Assembly (NCBI RefSeq): GCF_006094435.1
Contig: NZ_CP034783.1
Location: 208,501-272,500 of the forward strand
Reading direction: 5' to 3'
From: Pseudomonas sp. MPC6
GTDB lineage: Bacteria; Pseudomonadota; Gammaproteobacteria; Pseudomonadales; Pseudomonadaceae
Length of the DNA: 64,000 bases
The translations under genes were made by a program, and so were the position numbers. The first letter of the stretch is position 1; every line of letters starts with the position of its first letter. Below are positions 43,061-54,432 of the stretch, one piece after another. The notes under the pieces are model-generated. The model did no database searches. It was not told where the DNA came from and saw only the letters and a list, made by a program, of their open reading frames with translations.

Positions 43061-44152
43061 TCAGTCACCAGGATTCCTGGGGCCCGCCAAACCTTCCAAC
43101 GCCGCCTTACGCTGTTCAACCGGCAGAGCCCCCAACTTCTCGGCTGCCGCATAAAACTTCACCCAGTCCCCGCCTTCCTGCCGGAACAATCCGGCAAACG
43201 CCGCCACCCATTGGTCATACAACCCAAACGGTAACAGCCGGGCATTGTTCATCGGCGCATTGATCCAGGCATCGTAGCGATGGTCCCCAGCCCATTGGGT
43301 GTCACGCAACAGTCGATAATCACCGCGCAAGCGCTCGAACGTTGCCGCCTTGCGATGACGCATCTGGTCGGCGGGTAGTGGCAGGTTGTACAGCCATTCG
43401 AGCTGCCTGCGTGTGTCCAGAATCAATTGAAGGAATTGCTCGCGTCGCTGCGCCTGCGCATCATCGTCCGGCGCCAGGCCACGGAATGCGCGCCACTGGC
43501 GAGTGCCTTCCTTTTCGACGAAAGAGGCGAAAGACTCGTTGAACTCAGTGTCGTCCTTCACATACAGGCGCTGGTGCGCCAGTTCGTGAAAGATCAATGT
43601 CGCCAGCCGCTCGTCGCCCCAACCCATCATCGAACTGATGATCGGATCGTTGAACCAGCCGAGCGTCGAATAGGCCTCGACACCGCCGATCGACACGTCC
43701 ATACCTTGCAGTCGTTGCAAGGCCGCTTCACCGCGGGCTGCGCTCTGGCTGTAGTAACCGCGATAGGCGACGCAGCCGGCAATGGGGAAACAATGGTTCT
43801 GCGGCGTCAGGGAAAACTCCGGCGTGGCAAACACATTCCAGACGACGAATGGCCGGCCAATGTCGGCGTAAAGGCGATAGCTCTGATTGTCCGGCAGATG
43901 CAGATGCTGGCTGGCGAACGTCCGGGCCTTTTGTGATTGAGCCAGGCGCGCACGCAATTGCTGATCGCGACCGGGATCGGCAATCACGCTGGCAACCGGC
44001 TCCCGTGCCCGCAGCAGTTGCAGCTGACCACTGGCCAATTGGCCGTAATAGCTGACGCTCGTGCAACCATTGAGCAACAAAAACAACATGCCTGGAAACA
44101 AAATGCGTAAAACGCGATCAAGTAACCCAAGGCTTGGAAGCGGCCTGATCAA
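43061..44152 (-). CDS. Predicted lipoprotein aminopeptidase
   Basis: A 363-residue protein with a lipoprotein signal (hydrophobic PGMLFLLL and lipobox LNGC, Cys30) and a zinc-peptidase motif HELAHQ (LIFHELAHQRLYV) near residue 190. A later Glu in FNESFASFVEKEGTRQW is the probable third ligand. This matches the predicted aminopeptidase family often found in Pseudomonas next to small lipoproteins. It would act in the periplasm, anchored to a membrane. It is divergent from two tandem lipoprotein genes. Confidence 0.85.
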   Translation of the reverse strand: MIRPLPSLGLLDRVLRILFPGMLFLLLNGCTSVSYYGQLASGQLQLLRAREPVASVIADPGRDQQLRARLAQSQKARTFASQHLHLPDNQSYRLYADIGRPFVVWNVFATPEFSLTPQNHCFPIAGCVAYRGYYSQSAARGEAALQRLQGMDVSIGGVEAYSTLGWFNDPIISSMMGWGDERLATLIFHELAHQRLYVKDDTEFNESFASFVEKEGTRQWRAFRGLAPDDDAQAQRREQFLQLILDTRRQLEWLYNLPLPADQMRHRKAATFERLRGDYRLLRDTQWAGDHRYDAWINAPMNNARLLPFGLYDQWVAAFAGLFRQEGGDWVKFYAAAEKLGALPVEQRKAALEGLAGPRNPGD

Positions 44153-44211
44153 AATGAATCATCCCTGGAAAGTCTGCCCGCAAGACTATCCCGCCTGACT
44201 GGAGCTCCGCT

Positions 44212-44634
44212 ATGCGCACGTTGATGCTGACAGGAAGCCTGTTGTTGCTGACAGGTTGTGCCGGTTTCGGATTACCTCGCCATGATCCGTCCCAAGCGTG
44301 GATCGACCTGGATTCGCAGCAAGAAGATACAGCGCTGCAAGCGCTGGAAGTCGATGACAAGGTCGCCACCGACAAGCGCTACTTCGAGGTTCAACCCGGT
44401 AGCCATGAGCTGACGGTGCGTTACCAGTTCGCTGTCGCGCCTACCAATATCGGTCCCGATGCCGAGCCGCTATGGCGTGATTGTCAATTGAACGTGAAAT
44501 TCAAGGATTTCAACGCTGGCCAGCGGTATCAGCTGCAAGCCGGGAATATCGGTTTCCGGCCGTGGGCAAAGCTCTATGATCAACAGCGAAAAGTGATTGG
44601 CCAAGGGACACCGGCTGGCTGCCAACGCACCTGA
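44212..44634 (+). CDS. Small lipoprotein, first of a tandem pair
   Basis: A 140-residue lipoprotein: signal MRTLMLTGSLLLLTGC, Cys16 anchor. The mature part includes QAWIDLDSQQEDT and RYFEVQPGSHELTVRYQF, segments repeated in the next gene, so the two are paralogues. The PGSHEL core is a small beta-sandwich-like motif of unknown role. It diverges from the aminopeptidase lipoprotein; a shared promoter region of 59 bases separates them. Confidence 0.85.
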   Translation: MRTLMLTGSLLLLTGCAGFGLPRHDPSQAWIDLDSQQEDTALQALEVDDKVATDKRYFEVQPGSHELTVRYQFAVAPTNIGPDAEPLWRDCQLNVKFKDFNAGQRYQLQAGNIGFRPWAKLYDQQRKVIGQGTPAGCQRT

Positions 44635-44675
44635 TCGGCGTTATCCTGAAGGCCCCTCACCCTTGGGAATTCATC

Positions 44676-45101
44676 ATGCGCAGGTCAATGCTATTACTGG
44701 CTGCAAGTGTCGTTGCCGGCTGCCAGAGCCCATTGCCGGCGGTTAATCCGCAGATGGCCTGGGTGGAGTTTTCTACACCCTTCCCCAACGACAAATTGTT
44801 GATGGCCGAACGATTGGATAAGCAGCGATTGCGCGACGGGCGTTTTTTCCAGGTCACCCCCGGTAGCCATGAGCTGATCGTCAGATTCGACTTCGAAGTG
44901 CCCGGAGGGGGCGGTGGCATGAGCATGATGAACGGTCCCACGGAACGATTGTGTTACCTGACCATCCACTATGATCATTTCGAAGCCGGCCAGCGTTATG
45001 TGCTGGAAGGCCGTTCGATCGCTTTCACTCCTGGCGCTCGCCTGTACAACGCCAAGCGTGAAATCGTCGCAGAAGACCGAGAGTCCTATTGCCTCATGTG
45101 A
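44676..45101 (+). CDS. Small lipoprotein, second of a tandem pair
   Basis: A 141-residue lipoprotein: signal MRRSMLLLAASVVAGC, Cys16 anchor. It shares with its upstream neighbour the order MAWVEFSTPFPNDKL, RFFQVTPGSHELIVRFDFEV and a C-terminal YNAKREIV-type segment, and keeps two further cysteines (LCYLTIHY and the terminal SYCLM). It starts 41 bases after the first copy and is probably cotranscribed. Function unknown. Confidence 0.85.
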   Translation: MRRSMLLLAASVVAGCQSPLPAVNPQMAWVEFSTPFPNDKLLMAERLDKQRLRDGRFFQVTPGSHELIVRFDFEVPGGGGGMSMMNGPTERLCYLTIHYDHFEAGQRYVLEGRSIAFTPGARLYNAKREIVAEDRESYCLM

Positions 45102-45107
45102 GGTGAA

Positions 45108-45341
45108 TCAGCGGTCGTTTTTCTGGTAGATGATTTTCTTGGTGCCGCCTGCGCACGAGCCAACGACCATGTTCTGATCGTGCACTTCATCGTTGGTGAC
45201 AATTTCCAGGGTGTAGGAAGAGACGTTGTTGGCCTGGATCTTGGCTTCGATTTCGGCCTTGAGTTCTTCACAGGATTTCGGTGCCGCCAGGGCCGATGTG
45301 GCCAGCGCGCTACAGATAAGCGCCAAGGCAAAACGTTTCAT
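45108..45341 (-). CDS. DUF1161 family small periplasmic protein
   Basis: A 77-residue protein with signal peptide MKRFALALICSALATSALA. The mature part has the DUF1161 layout: SCEELKAEIEAKIQAN, then SYTLEIV, a second Cys in VGSCAGGTKKIIYQK. Two Cys probably form a disulfide. Its 3' end lies 6 bases from the second lipoprotein gene, convergently. A second copy of the family is at 47275-47496. Confidence 0.88.
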   Translation of the reverse strand: MKRFALALICSALATSALAAPKSCEELKAEIEAKIQANNVSSYTLEIVTNDEVHDQNMVVGSCAGGTKKIIYQKNDR

Positions 45342-45440
45342 GGTTGAAGCTCCTTTGAGGGCAGCGCGCACGTGGATGCGTTTTTGCTGCTGTCATTTAT
45401 TCGACCACAGTTTAATCAGTCAAGTTTGGTGCAGCCCAAA

Positions 45441-45513
45441 AAAGATCGCAGCCTTCGGCAGCTCCTGCAGGGTCACTCAACCCATGTAGGAGCTGCCGAA
45501 GGCTGCGATCTTT
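45441..45513. repeat. Long inverted repeat of the GATCGCAGCCTTCGGCAGCTCC class
   Basis: The left arm AAAGATCGCAGCCTTCGGC (45441 on) is matched by the right arm ending GCCGAAGGCTGCGATCTTT (to 45513), with about 12 central bases unpaired. This differs in its outer sequence from the other REPs of the window but shares the CTCCTAC-type inner part. Flanking T and A runs suggest it also ends transcripts of the two minus-strand genes around it. Confidence 0.85.
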
Positions 45514-45531
45514 TAACGTGCAACAGAAGAT

Positions 45532-45963
45532 CTAGCTGACCAGCGTCGCATCCAGGCTGATCTTCGCATTCAGCACCTTGGACACCGGACAGCCTTCTTT
45601 GGCCTTGTTGCTCAATTCCTCGAACTGCGCCTGACTCGCCCCGGGGATTTTAGCCTTGAGGATCAATTTCACCGCCGTGATCGCAAAGCCACCCTCCACT
45701 TGGTCCAGAGTGACCTCGGCTTGGGTATCGATGCTGTCAGCCTTGAGACCGGCATCGCCGAGAATCATTGAAAACGCCATGGAAAAGCAGCCCGCATGTG
45801 CCGCACCGATCAGCTCTTCCGGATTGGTGCCTTTGCCGCCTTCGAAACGCGCCTTGAAGCCGTAGGGTGCTTCTTTGAGTACACCGGTTTCCGTGGAGAT
45901 CGAGCCGATGCCGGTTTTCAGGTCACCTTCCCAATGAGCCGATGCTTTCTTCGTGATAGCCAT
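45532..45963 (-). CDS. osmC: OsmC family peroxidase
   Basis: Peroxiredoxin-like enzyme reducing organic hydroperoxides, 143 residues, the length of E. coli OsmC. The two active cysteines are in AAHAGCFSMAFS and KEGCPVSKVL, and the N-terminal AHWEGDLKTGIG is typical of OsmC rather than Ohr. An AlgU-like promoter lies 62 bases upstream, in keeping with osmotic/envelope-stress control. It is read toward the REP-like palindrome at 45441-45513. Confidence 0.93.
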   Translation of the reverse strand: MAITKKASAHWEGDLKTGIGSISTETGVLKEAPYGFKARFEGGKGTNPEELIGAAHAGCFSMAFSMILGDAGLKADSIDTQAEVTLDQVEGGFAITAVKLILKAKIPGASQAQFEELSNKAKEGCPVSKVLNAKISLDATLVS

Positions 45964-46024
45964 GTCTGCCTCCTCAAGATCCGGCGCGAATCGTCGCGCC
46001 TTCGTGGTTTTCGGTTGCTAGGGT

Positions 46025-46052
46025 TCTGAGGATAGATGGTGCTGCAAAGTTC
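46025..46052 (-). promoter_or_regulatory. AlgU-type promoter of osmC
   Basis: Minus strand GAACTT (46047-46052), 17-base spacer, TCAGA (46025-46029). The -35 matches the AlgU/RpoE consensus exactly. It predicts a leader of about 55 bases before osmC. Confidence 0.75.
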
Positions 46053-46204
46053 ACCGCATTCTAATTGATGCCTCATTTTGCCGGAATTTCGCCTGAGCTA
46101 TTGAAACTCGGGTATATGCCCTCATTGCATGAAGCACGCTTATGGATTCGGCAGGTTTTCGTTTGTAAGAAAAAACCTGCGCCCTCAATTGGAGAAGCAG
46201 GCTT

Positions 46205-47206
46205 ATGAAACGACTGTCCGATATCAAATTCTCGACCCTCGATCTGGTGCCCGTGCGGGAGAACGGCAGCGCGGCCCAGTCGCTGCGCAATTCCCTGGAC
46301 CTGGCGCAGCACGTCGAGCAGTTCGGCTACAACCGCTTCTGGGTCGCCGAGCACCACAATATGGATGGCATTGCCAGTTCGGCGACCTCGGTGCTGCTGG
46401 GTTATCTGGCCGGCGGCACGTCGACCATTCGCGTCGGCTCGGGCGGTGTGATGTTGCCCAACCACGCCCCGCTGGTCATCGCGGAGCAGTTCGGCACGCT
46501 TGAAAGTCTGTACCCGGGCCGAATCGATCTGGGCCTGGGTCGCGCTCCCGGTTCCGATCAAATGACTGCTCGCGCGTTGCGTCGTGAGCGCTCCGGGAGT
46601 GCCGACGAGTTTCCCGAAGACGTGACCGAGCTGATGCGCTACCTCGGCCCGCGCACCCCCGACCAGCGGATTATTGCGATGCCGGGCACCGGCACCAACG
46701 TCCCTGTCTGGTTGCTGGGTTCGAGCCTGTTCAGTGCCCAACTGGCCGGTGAGCGCGGTTTGCCCTATGCCTTCGCTTCCCATTTCGCACCGCGCTTCAT
46801 GCATGAGGCGATTCGCGTCTACCGCAACCACTTCAAGCCTTCTGCAGTATTGGATAAGCCCTACGTGATGCTCGGCGTACCTTTGGTAGCCGCCGACACC
46901 GACGAGCAGGCCGACTATCTGGCGACCTCGGTCTATCAGCGGATTCTCGCATTGATGCGTGGCCAGAGCCTGGTGCAACGGCCGCCAGTGAAAACCATGG
47001 ACGGCCTGTGGCTGCCTCATGAGAAGGAAGCGGTTGCAGATTTCCTCGGCCTGGCCATGGTCGGCAGCCCGCAGAAGATCCGCGCCAAACTGGAAGTGCT
47101 GATTGAGCAGACCCAGGCCGATGAGCTGATTTTTACCTGTGACCTGTACGAACATGCCGATCGGGTGCATTCCTATGAACTGTTGGCGCAGGTCATGAAG
47201 GGCTGA
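46205..47206 (+). CDS. Luciferase-like monooxygenase (LLM class flavin-dependent)
   Basis: A 333-residue TIM-barrel protein of the bacterial luciferase superfamily. Family segments are [57 protein letters not shown] and [12 protein letters not shown]. It resembles the YhbW/MsnO8 group, enzymes using reduced flavin on unidentified substrates. It starts after a GGAGAAGCAGGCTT ribosome region and is followed by a clean terminator. No flavin reductase gene is adjacent. Confidence 0.9.
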   Translation: MKRLSDIKFSTLDLVPVRENGSAAQSLRNSLDLAQHVEQFGYNRFWVAEHHNMDGIASSATSVLLGYLAGGTSTIRVGSGGVMLPNHAPLVIAEQFGTLESLYPGRIDLGLGRAPGSDQMTARALRRERSGSADEFPEDVTELMRYLGPRTPDQRIIAMPGTGTNVPVWLLGSSLFSAQLAGERGLPYAFASHFAPRFMHEAIRVYRNHFKPSAVLDKPYVMLGVPLVAADTDEQADYLATSVYQRILALMRGQSLVQRPPVKTMDGLWLPHEKEAVADFLGLAMVGSPQKIRAKLEVLIEQTQADELIFTCDLYEHADRVHSYELLAQVMKG

Positions 47207-47225
47207 CGCTCGAGCCTTGCCCACA

Positions 47226-47253
47226 AAAAGCCGACGTCATTGCGTCGGCTTTT
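47226..47253 (+). terminator. Terminator of the luciferase-like gene
   Basis: Stem AAAAGCCGACG / CGTCGGCTTTT with a 6-base loop, followed by more T residues; bidirectional in form, so it can also serve the DUF1161 gene at 47275. Confidence 0.9.
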
Positions 47254-47274
47254 CTATTTTTTGCGGGCATCAGA

Positions 47275-47496
47275 TTACCTCTTGTAGACGATTTCCTTGG
47301 TGCCCTTTTCACAAGTGCCGACGACTTTCCCATCAGTAACAGTGCCTTTATCGACGATCTCCAGCGAATAACCTGCTACGCCCTTGGCATCAAGTCTCGC
47401 TGCGATCTCGGCTTTCAGCTCTTCGCACGATTTGCCCTCGGCAAAGGCGGTACCCGCAAGGCTCAACAAACCCACCGCTAAAATAAACTTCTTCAT
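47275..47496 (-). CDS. DUF1161 family small periplasmic protein (second copy)
   Basis: A 73-residue paralogue of the gene at 45108: signal peptide MKKFILAVGLLSLAGTAFA, then SCEELKAEIAARLDAKGVAGYSLEIV and VGTCEKGTKEIVYK. Both cysteines are conserved with the other copy. Function unknown; probably folded by DsbA-type oxidation in the periplasm. Confidence 0.88.
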   Translation of the reverse strand: MKKFILAVGLLSLAGTAFAEGKSCEELKAEIAARLDAKGVAGYSLEIVDKGTVTDGKVVGTCEKGTKEIVYKR

Positions 47497-47618
47497 CTAT
47501 CGCATTCTCTGGTCGGATCAATAGGGGGCATCCGGCATCAGCCGGATGTTCTTGTATCGCGTATTGCCAATCCCTATGGCACTCGGCCAGCAAGCCAGTT
47601 CGGAACACTAGCTCAAAC

Positions 47619-47834
47619 TCAGCTGCTCGCAATTCGGAATCCGACCTTGAGCGTCACCTGGAAATGGGCAGCCTTACCGTCCTTGATATGCCCACGTGTT
47701 TCGGTCACCTCGAACCATTCCATGTACTTGAGGCTTTTATTGGCTTCGGCCAAGGCGTTGTTGATGGCGTCTTCGATGCTGCTGGCGGATGAGCCGACCA
47801 GCTCGACTTTCTTGTAGGTGTGATGATCTGTCAT
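47619..47834 (-). CDS. Dodecin (flavin-binding dodecamer protein)
   Basis: A 71-residue protein matching the dodecin family: VELVGSSASSIEDAINNALAEA, then the Trp of MEWFEVTETRG that stacks on flavin, and the last strand AHFQVTLKVGFRI. Dodecins store or buffer flavins (FMN or riboflavin) in a hollow 12-mer. The start has a GGAGAACGCC ribosome site. It is divergent from the DUF883 gene. Confidence 0.93.
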   Translation of the reverse strand: MTDHHTYKKVELVGSSASSIEDAINNALAEANKSLKYMEWFEVTETRGHIKDGKAAHFQVTLKVGFRIASS

Positions 47835-47987
47835 GGCGTTCTCCTCAGGGTTTGATTACAGCCTAGCAGTGATTTTCTTATTACTTCTGTCGGCTAATCT
47901 GACGTTGAAGTTCAGATTTACTGCACTTTCTCGAACCTCTGAAGTCCCAATCAACACACGCAACTCAACCAATGCAGGAGAGCCACC

Positions 47988-48286
47988 ATGGCCACCACTT
48001 CTTTACGTAAAGCCTCATTGCAAAGCATGGAAGCCGAGATCGAGAGTTTGCTCAAGTCTCTGGAAAGCCTTAAGGACGACGCCTCGGACGAGTCGCGTAA
48101 AACCCTTAAAGTATTGAAAACAAACGCCGAAAACGCACTGAAGCATTCGCGCCATCTGCTCAGCGACGCGTACGAAGAAGTCAAAGTCAAAACCCGCGAA
48201 ACCGGGATCGCCACACGGGACTACGCCCAGGAACACCCTTGGACTACAGCGGGTGTCGCTGTGGGTGCGCTGGGTTTGCTCGCTGC

Positions 48287-48314
<28 letters not shown>
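47988..48314 (+). CDS. DUF883 (ElaB/YqjD-like) protein
   Basis: A 108-residue protein with a helical N-terminal part (about 8-75, coiled-coil-like, [21 protein letters not shown]) and one C-terminal membrane helix after the [20 protein letters not shown] segment, ending KRGE. This is the layout of YqjD/ElaB, which attach ribosomes to the inner membrane in stationary phase in E. coli. Its 3' end overlaps the 3' end of trpI by 28 bases. Confidence 0.9.
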
Positions 48315-50551
<2,237 letters not shown>

Positions 50552-50552
<1 letters not shown>

Positions 50553-51364
50553 TGAGCCGCCTGCAAACGCGTTTTGCCGAACTCAAGGAACAGAACCGTG
50601 CCGCGCTGGTGACTTTTGTTACCGCTGGCGACCCGAGCTACGACACGTCCCTGGCGATCCTCAAAGGCTTGCCCGGTGCTGGCGCCGACGTGATCGAGCT
50701 GGGCATGCCCTTCACCGATCCGATGGCCGATGGCCCGGCGATCCAGCTGGCCAACATCCGGGCCCTGGGTGCCAAGCAAAACCTGGCGAAAACCCTGCAA
50801 ATGGTGCGCGAGTTCCGCGAAGGCAATACCGACACGCCGCTGGTGTTGATGGGCTATTTCAACCCGATTCATATGTATGGCGTGCCACGTTTCATTGCCG
50901 ACGCCAAAGAGGCCGGCGTGGACGGCCTGATCGTGGTCGACCTGCCACCCGAGCATAACGGCGAGTTGTGCGATCCGGCCCAGGCCGCGGGTATCGACTT
51001 CATTCGCCTGACCACGCCGACGACCGACGACGTGCGCTTGCCAACCGTACTGAACGGCAGTTCCGGTTTCGTTTACTACGTGTCTGTTGCCGGTGTGACC
51101 GGTGCGGGCGCGGCAACGCTGGACCACGTTGAAGAAGCGGTTGCCCGTCTGCGTCGCCACACCGATCTGCCGATCAGCATCGGTTTCGGCATCCGTACAC
51201 CGGAGCAAGCGGCTGCCATCGCTCGCCTGGCGGATGGTGTGGTGGTGGGGTCGGCGTTGATCGATCACATCGCCAATGCTTCGACGCCGGCCCAGGCGGT
51301 CGACGGTGTGTTGAGCCTGTGCGCGGCGCTGGCCGACGGTGTACGAAAAGCCCGCGTCAGCTGA
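50552..51364 (+). CDS. trpA: Tryptophan synthase alpha chain
   Basis: Splits indoleglycerol phosphate to indole, which tunnels to TrpB. 270 residues; catalytic E49 (VIELGMPF) and D60 (PMADGPAIQ) are conserved, as is the C-terminal phosphate-binding [10 protein letters not shown]. It is translationally coupled to trpB by a one-base overlap and controlled with it by TrpI. It converges on the DUF4105 gene. Confidence 0.96.
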
Positions 51365-51385
51365 AGCCTGCGAGATCTTTCGCTT

Positions 51386-53344
51386 TCAGGGCAACTCCAG
51401 CCCGCCCGCGGCTCTGTGCAACTTTCTCAAATGCTCGCCAACCTGCTTCAGGTTGGCTTCATTGGCGGCCATCTCGGCCGCCCGGCTCGGTTCGAGCAGC
51501 GCCCTCACTTCCTTGTCCAGATCCCCGGTCAGCGCTTGAAGCTGTTTCTGCCGCAGGCTGCTTTCCGATTCCAGGCGTTGCCATTCATTCGGCTGCGGCA
51601 AGCCATAACCACCGGTACCGAGCAACTCCGCCGGACGGCTGAGGAAGCCACTGTTGGCGAGAATCTGCTGCAAGGTCGCGTTGGCCTTGTCCATGCCGCC
51701 GTTCTTCAATTCACGAGCGCCCAGATAGCGCTGTTTCACTTCGTCCTGGGCCAGTACCAACTGTTGGCGAAAGGCGGCCTGCTCCAATAACAGCAATGCC
51801 GCACTGGTGCGCAAGTCGGCCCGGTCAATCCATTGCCGGCGTTCGTCGGCTTTCAATGCCAGCCAGTCTTCGACCTTTTCCTGCTTGATCGGCAGGTGCT
51901 TCTTCAGCACGTCGAACATCGCTTGATAACGATCGCGGAAGGAGTCGAAGCGATAGCCCAGGCGCAGCGCTTCGCGAGGATCGTCCAGCACGCTGGTATC
52001 CGCCAGCCCGCGACCCTTGAGCACTTCCAGCAAACCATTGGGCATGATGCTGTCCAGCCCGACCAGCTGCGAATTGTTGGTGCCGCTGCGCAACAGTTTC
52101 AATCCTTCTACCGCGCAGTTATTGGACAGGAAGAAATAATTGCCGTCGTAGCTCCAGTGCATCTCGGCGGCATGCTCCACCACGTCTTCGATTTCGTTGC
52201 GCGACAGGTTCAGCGGCACCGAGGCCAGGCTGCGCAGTTCGGTCTTGGTGTATTCGTCGATCACCTGAGCCAGCGGCAGGACAAACAGGCGCGACGGGTA
52301 TTTACCCACCAGGCCGTCCCAGCTCGACAGCTGTACATCACCGACGAAGGCGCGGTAGGACAGCACCAGATGCTGATCCAGATCCAGCCGGCAATCCGGC
52401 CCGCGTGGCCGACCGGGTGCACAGATCACCAGGCGCAACATACTGTGGCCCCAGCGGCTGACCCAATTCTGGTTGGCTTCGGCCAGCAGATAGTCGACGG
52501 CGTATACCCTTTCCGGGTCGACCTGGCCCAGGGGTTGTTTGGCGAAGTCGTTGCCGGCATTGAGAAACGCAAAGGATTTGCCGCAGGTGTCTTTGGCGGC
52601 GGGCGCCCAGCCGAAATGGTCCTGGTAGTAGCGGTACAGCGCAGGACGGCGACAGGCGTAGCTCGGGTCGAGCAGGAAATACTCCATGTTGACCGCGACG
52701 AACTCCTTGGGGCTGCTCGTCTCGTAGATGTCCGGGCTGCGGGCAATTTGTCGATTGTACTGTTCGCGCTCGCCACGGCGGCCGACGTACTGCGGCCAGC
52801 CGGCAAGGTCGAGCAGGCGCGGGTCGTCGCTGAGGGTAAAGCGTCGATCGGCCTGACCACGACATTCGTCGGGCATGCCGATCAGCCCTGAGCTGCTGTT
52901 ACGCCGGGTGCAGCGCTGAATCAGCGTGCGCTCCGCGTCTGGCCACAGCCGCGAGCGGTCATAGATGTGAGTGAGTTCGTGCAGCACCGTCGCCAGCATT
53001 TCCCTGCGCACAGTGCCGTGGGGGCGATACGTTTTCTTGGTCGCAGCGCTGCCGTCGGTGAGGCTGGCGAGCAGGTTGCGGTTCAAGTCGAGTTCGGACA
53101 CCAGCGACGCCTGCCCGTAGGCATCGGCGGGCATCTTATCGGTCCAGCCGACGTCGATCCTGCGGTCGAGTTGCTCGATGAAGCGCGGCGGCAATGCCTG
53201 CATGGCCTCATCGAGCAGCGCCTGACTGGCCTGCTGTTGTGCGGGGCTCAGCCCTTGGGTCTTGAGCTGTAATTGCAGGCCAGCCTGGGCCGTGTTGCCA
53301 AGCAGCAACAGGACCCCGGCCAACAGCCAGGCGACAGGCGACAT
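51386..53344 (-). CDS. DUF4105 family large exported protein
   Basis: A 652-residue protein with a signal peptide (MSPVAWLLAGVLLLLGNTAQA). The central part holds an NPB-type module: VSRWGHSMLRLVICAPG, SNNCAVEGLKLLRSGTNNS, features I associate with DUF4105, and an N-terminal HELTHIYDRS motif (HExxH) near residue 143, so it may be a zinc-dependent peptidase. Two Cys pairs lie in the middle. The ATG overlaps the stop of a DUF2388 gene (TGATG), so it is the last gene of that unit. The function is unknown. Confidence 0.8.
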   Translation of the reverse strand: MSPVAWLLAGVLLLLGNTAQAGLQLQLKTQGLSPAQQQASQALLDEAMQALPPRFIEQLDRRIDVGWTDKMPADAYGQASLVSELDLNRNLLASLTDGSAATKKTYRPHGTVRREMLATVLHELTHIYDRSRLWPDAERTLIQRCTRRNSSSGLIGMPDECRGQADRRFTLSDDPRLLDLAGWPQYVGRRGEREQYNRQIARSPDIYETSSPKEFVAVNMEYFLLDPSYACRRPALYRYYQDHFGWAPAAKDTCGKSFAFLNAGNDFAKQPLGQVDPERVYAVDYLLAEANQNWVSRWGHSMLRLVICAPGRPRGPDCRLDLDQHLVLSYRAFVGDVQLSSWDGLVGKYPSRLFVLPLAQVIDEYTKTELRSLASVPLNLSRNEIEDVVEHAAEMHWSYDGNYFFLSNNCAVEGLKLLRSGTNNSQLVGLDSIMPNGLLEVLKGRGLADTSVLDDPREALRLGYRFDSFRDRYQAMFDVLKKHLPIKQEKVEDWLALKADERRQWIDRADLRTSAALLLLEQAAFRQQLVLAQDEVKQRYLGARELKNGGMDKANATLQQILANSGFLSRPAELLGTGGYGLPQPNEWQRLESESSLRQKQLQALTGDLDKEVRALLEPSRAAEMAANEANLKQVGEHLRKLHRAAGGLELP

Positions 53345-53664
53345 CACAGTGCGAGGATGGCTTCGGCGAGAACCTGATCACTGGCATCCCGGGCTTCGGG
53401 GACGCGGGTGCGCAATGTGTCGAAGGCAGCTTCCAGTTGTGCACCGCGAATTTCACCTTCGCTGGCAACGAAGCTGGCCGCATCGTCGTGGGCTTCGCGG
53501 ATGATTTTCGAATCGCGAATGGACGTGGTGGTGTCGGATGTGAAATCAATGGTGCGCCGGGAGGCATCGATGATGATGTTACTGGTGGCGACCAAGGTGT
53601 GCGCCTGGGTCGCATCGGCCAACAACAACAGGCCAAGGGCAGCAGCAATCAGGGGGCTACGCAT
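53344..53664 (-). CDS. DUF2388 family periplasmic protein (copy 3)
   Basis: A 106-residue exported protein: signal MRSPLIAAALGLLLLADATQA, then DSKIIREAHDDAASFVASEGEIRGAQLEAAFDTLR, the conserved core of DUF2388, and an ending of the AEAILAL type. It shares this core with the two upstream copies. Its stop overlaps the DUF4105 start, implying coupled expression. Confidence 0.88.
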   Translation of the reverse strand: MRSPLIAAALGLLLLADATQAHTLVATSNIIIDASRRTIDFTSDTTTSIRDSKIIREAHDDAASFVASEGEIRGAQLEAAFDTLRTRVPEARDASDQVLAEAILAL

Positions 53665-53689
53665 GGAACGACTCCGCAGATAAGGATAA

Positions 53690-54007
53690 CTATTGGACGA
53701 GAATTGCCTGCGCCAGTTCAAGGTCGCTTGCATGAAGTTTTGGTCGGGTGTCGCGCAGATAGGCCAGGGCAGCCTCCAGTTGCGCGCCCCGCAGTTCGCC
53801 GTCACTGGCGATGAACGCCGCAGCGTCATCCTGTGCGGCGAGTAGCAGCTTACGGTCAAAGGGGGCGGCGGACACCATGGTGGTGGCGTAGCCGGTGGCG
53901 ACGATGCCTTGTGTCGACAGGTTGAAGGCGTCGTAGGCCTGGGCCGAACCCACCCAGCAGGCTGTCGCGAAAAACGGAGTGATCAACAGATTTGAAAGAA
54001 AACGCAT
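53690..54007 (-). CDS. DUF2388 family periplasmic protein (copy 2)
   Basis: A 105-residue paralogue: signal MRFLSNLLITPFFATACWVGSAQA, then LLAAQDDAAAFIASDGELRGAQLEAAL and the ending LAQAILVQ. The N-terminal mature part differs from the other two copies. It lies 25 bases before copy 3 on the same strand. Confidence 0.86.
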   Translation of the reverse strand: MRFLSNLLITPFFATACWVGSAQAYDAFNLSTQGIVATGYATTMVSAAPFDRKLLLAAQDDAAAFIASDGELRGAQLEAALAYLRDTRPKLHASDLELAQAILVQ

Positions 54008-54114
54008 GAGACTCGATAGCTGGAAGCGAGTCTCAAGGCTAGCGCAACGCCCGGTCTAGAGCCAGCCTTGAAACATTGGGACACTACGCGCGTGCCCCAA
54101 GTGAACGGTGTCGC

Positions 54115-54432
54115 TTAGATCGTCAGGATGGCCTGGGCCAGTTGCGCATCCGTGGCGCTCAGCTGAGGAGCCTGCTGACGGATGTGGTCAAGGGCGCTTT
54201 CCAGTTTCACGCCACGGATGGCGCCTTCGCTGGCGACGAAGCTGGCAGCGTCGTCTCGGGCAGCGCGCACGATCTTGTCATCGCGAAAGGACGACGTGAC
54301 ATCGGAGGTCGCATCGGAGGTGGCCTTGAGTGCGCCCACGACGGCATCGGTGGTCACGATGAAGCTGGTGGCGTGGGCATTGGCTGCCACGGCAAGCAGG
54401 GCTGCAGCGCTGAGCAGGCGAAGACGGGACAT
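54115..54432 (-). CDS. DUF2388 family periplasmic protein (copy 1)
   Basis: A 105-residue paralogue: signal MSRLRLLSAAALLAVAANAHA, then DDKIVRAARDDAASFVASEGAIRGVKLESALDHIR and the ending LAQAILTI. It is closest to copy 3. A 107-base gap separates it from copy 2. It starts after AAGGAG. The three genes plus DUF4105 are read in one direction. Confidence 0.88.
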   Translation of the reverse strand: MSRLRLLSAAALLAVAANAHATSFIVTTDAVVGALKATSDATSDVTSSFRDDKIVRAARDDAASFVASEGAIRGVKLESALDHIRQQAPQLSATDAQLAQAILTI

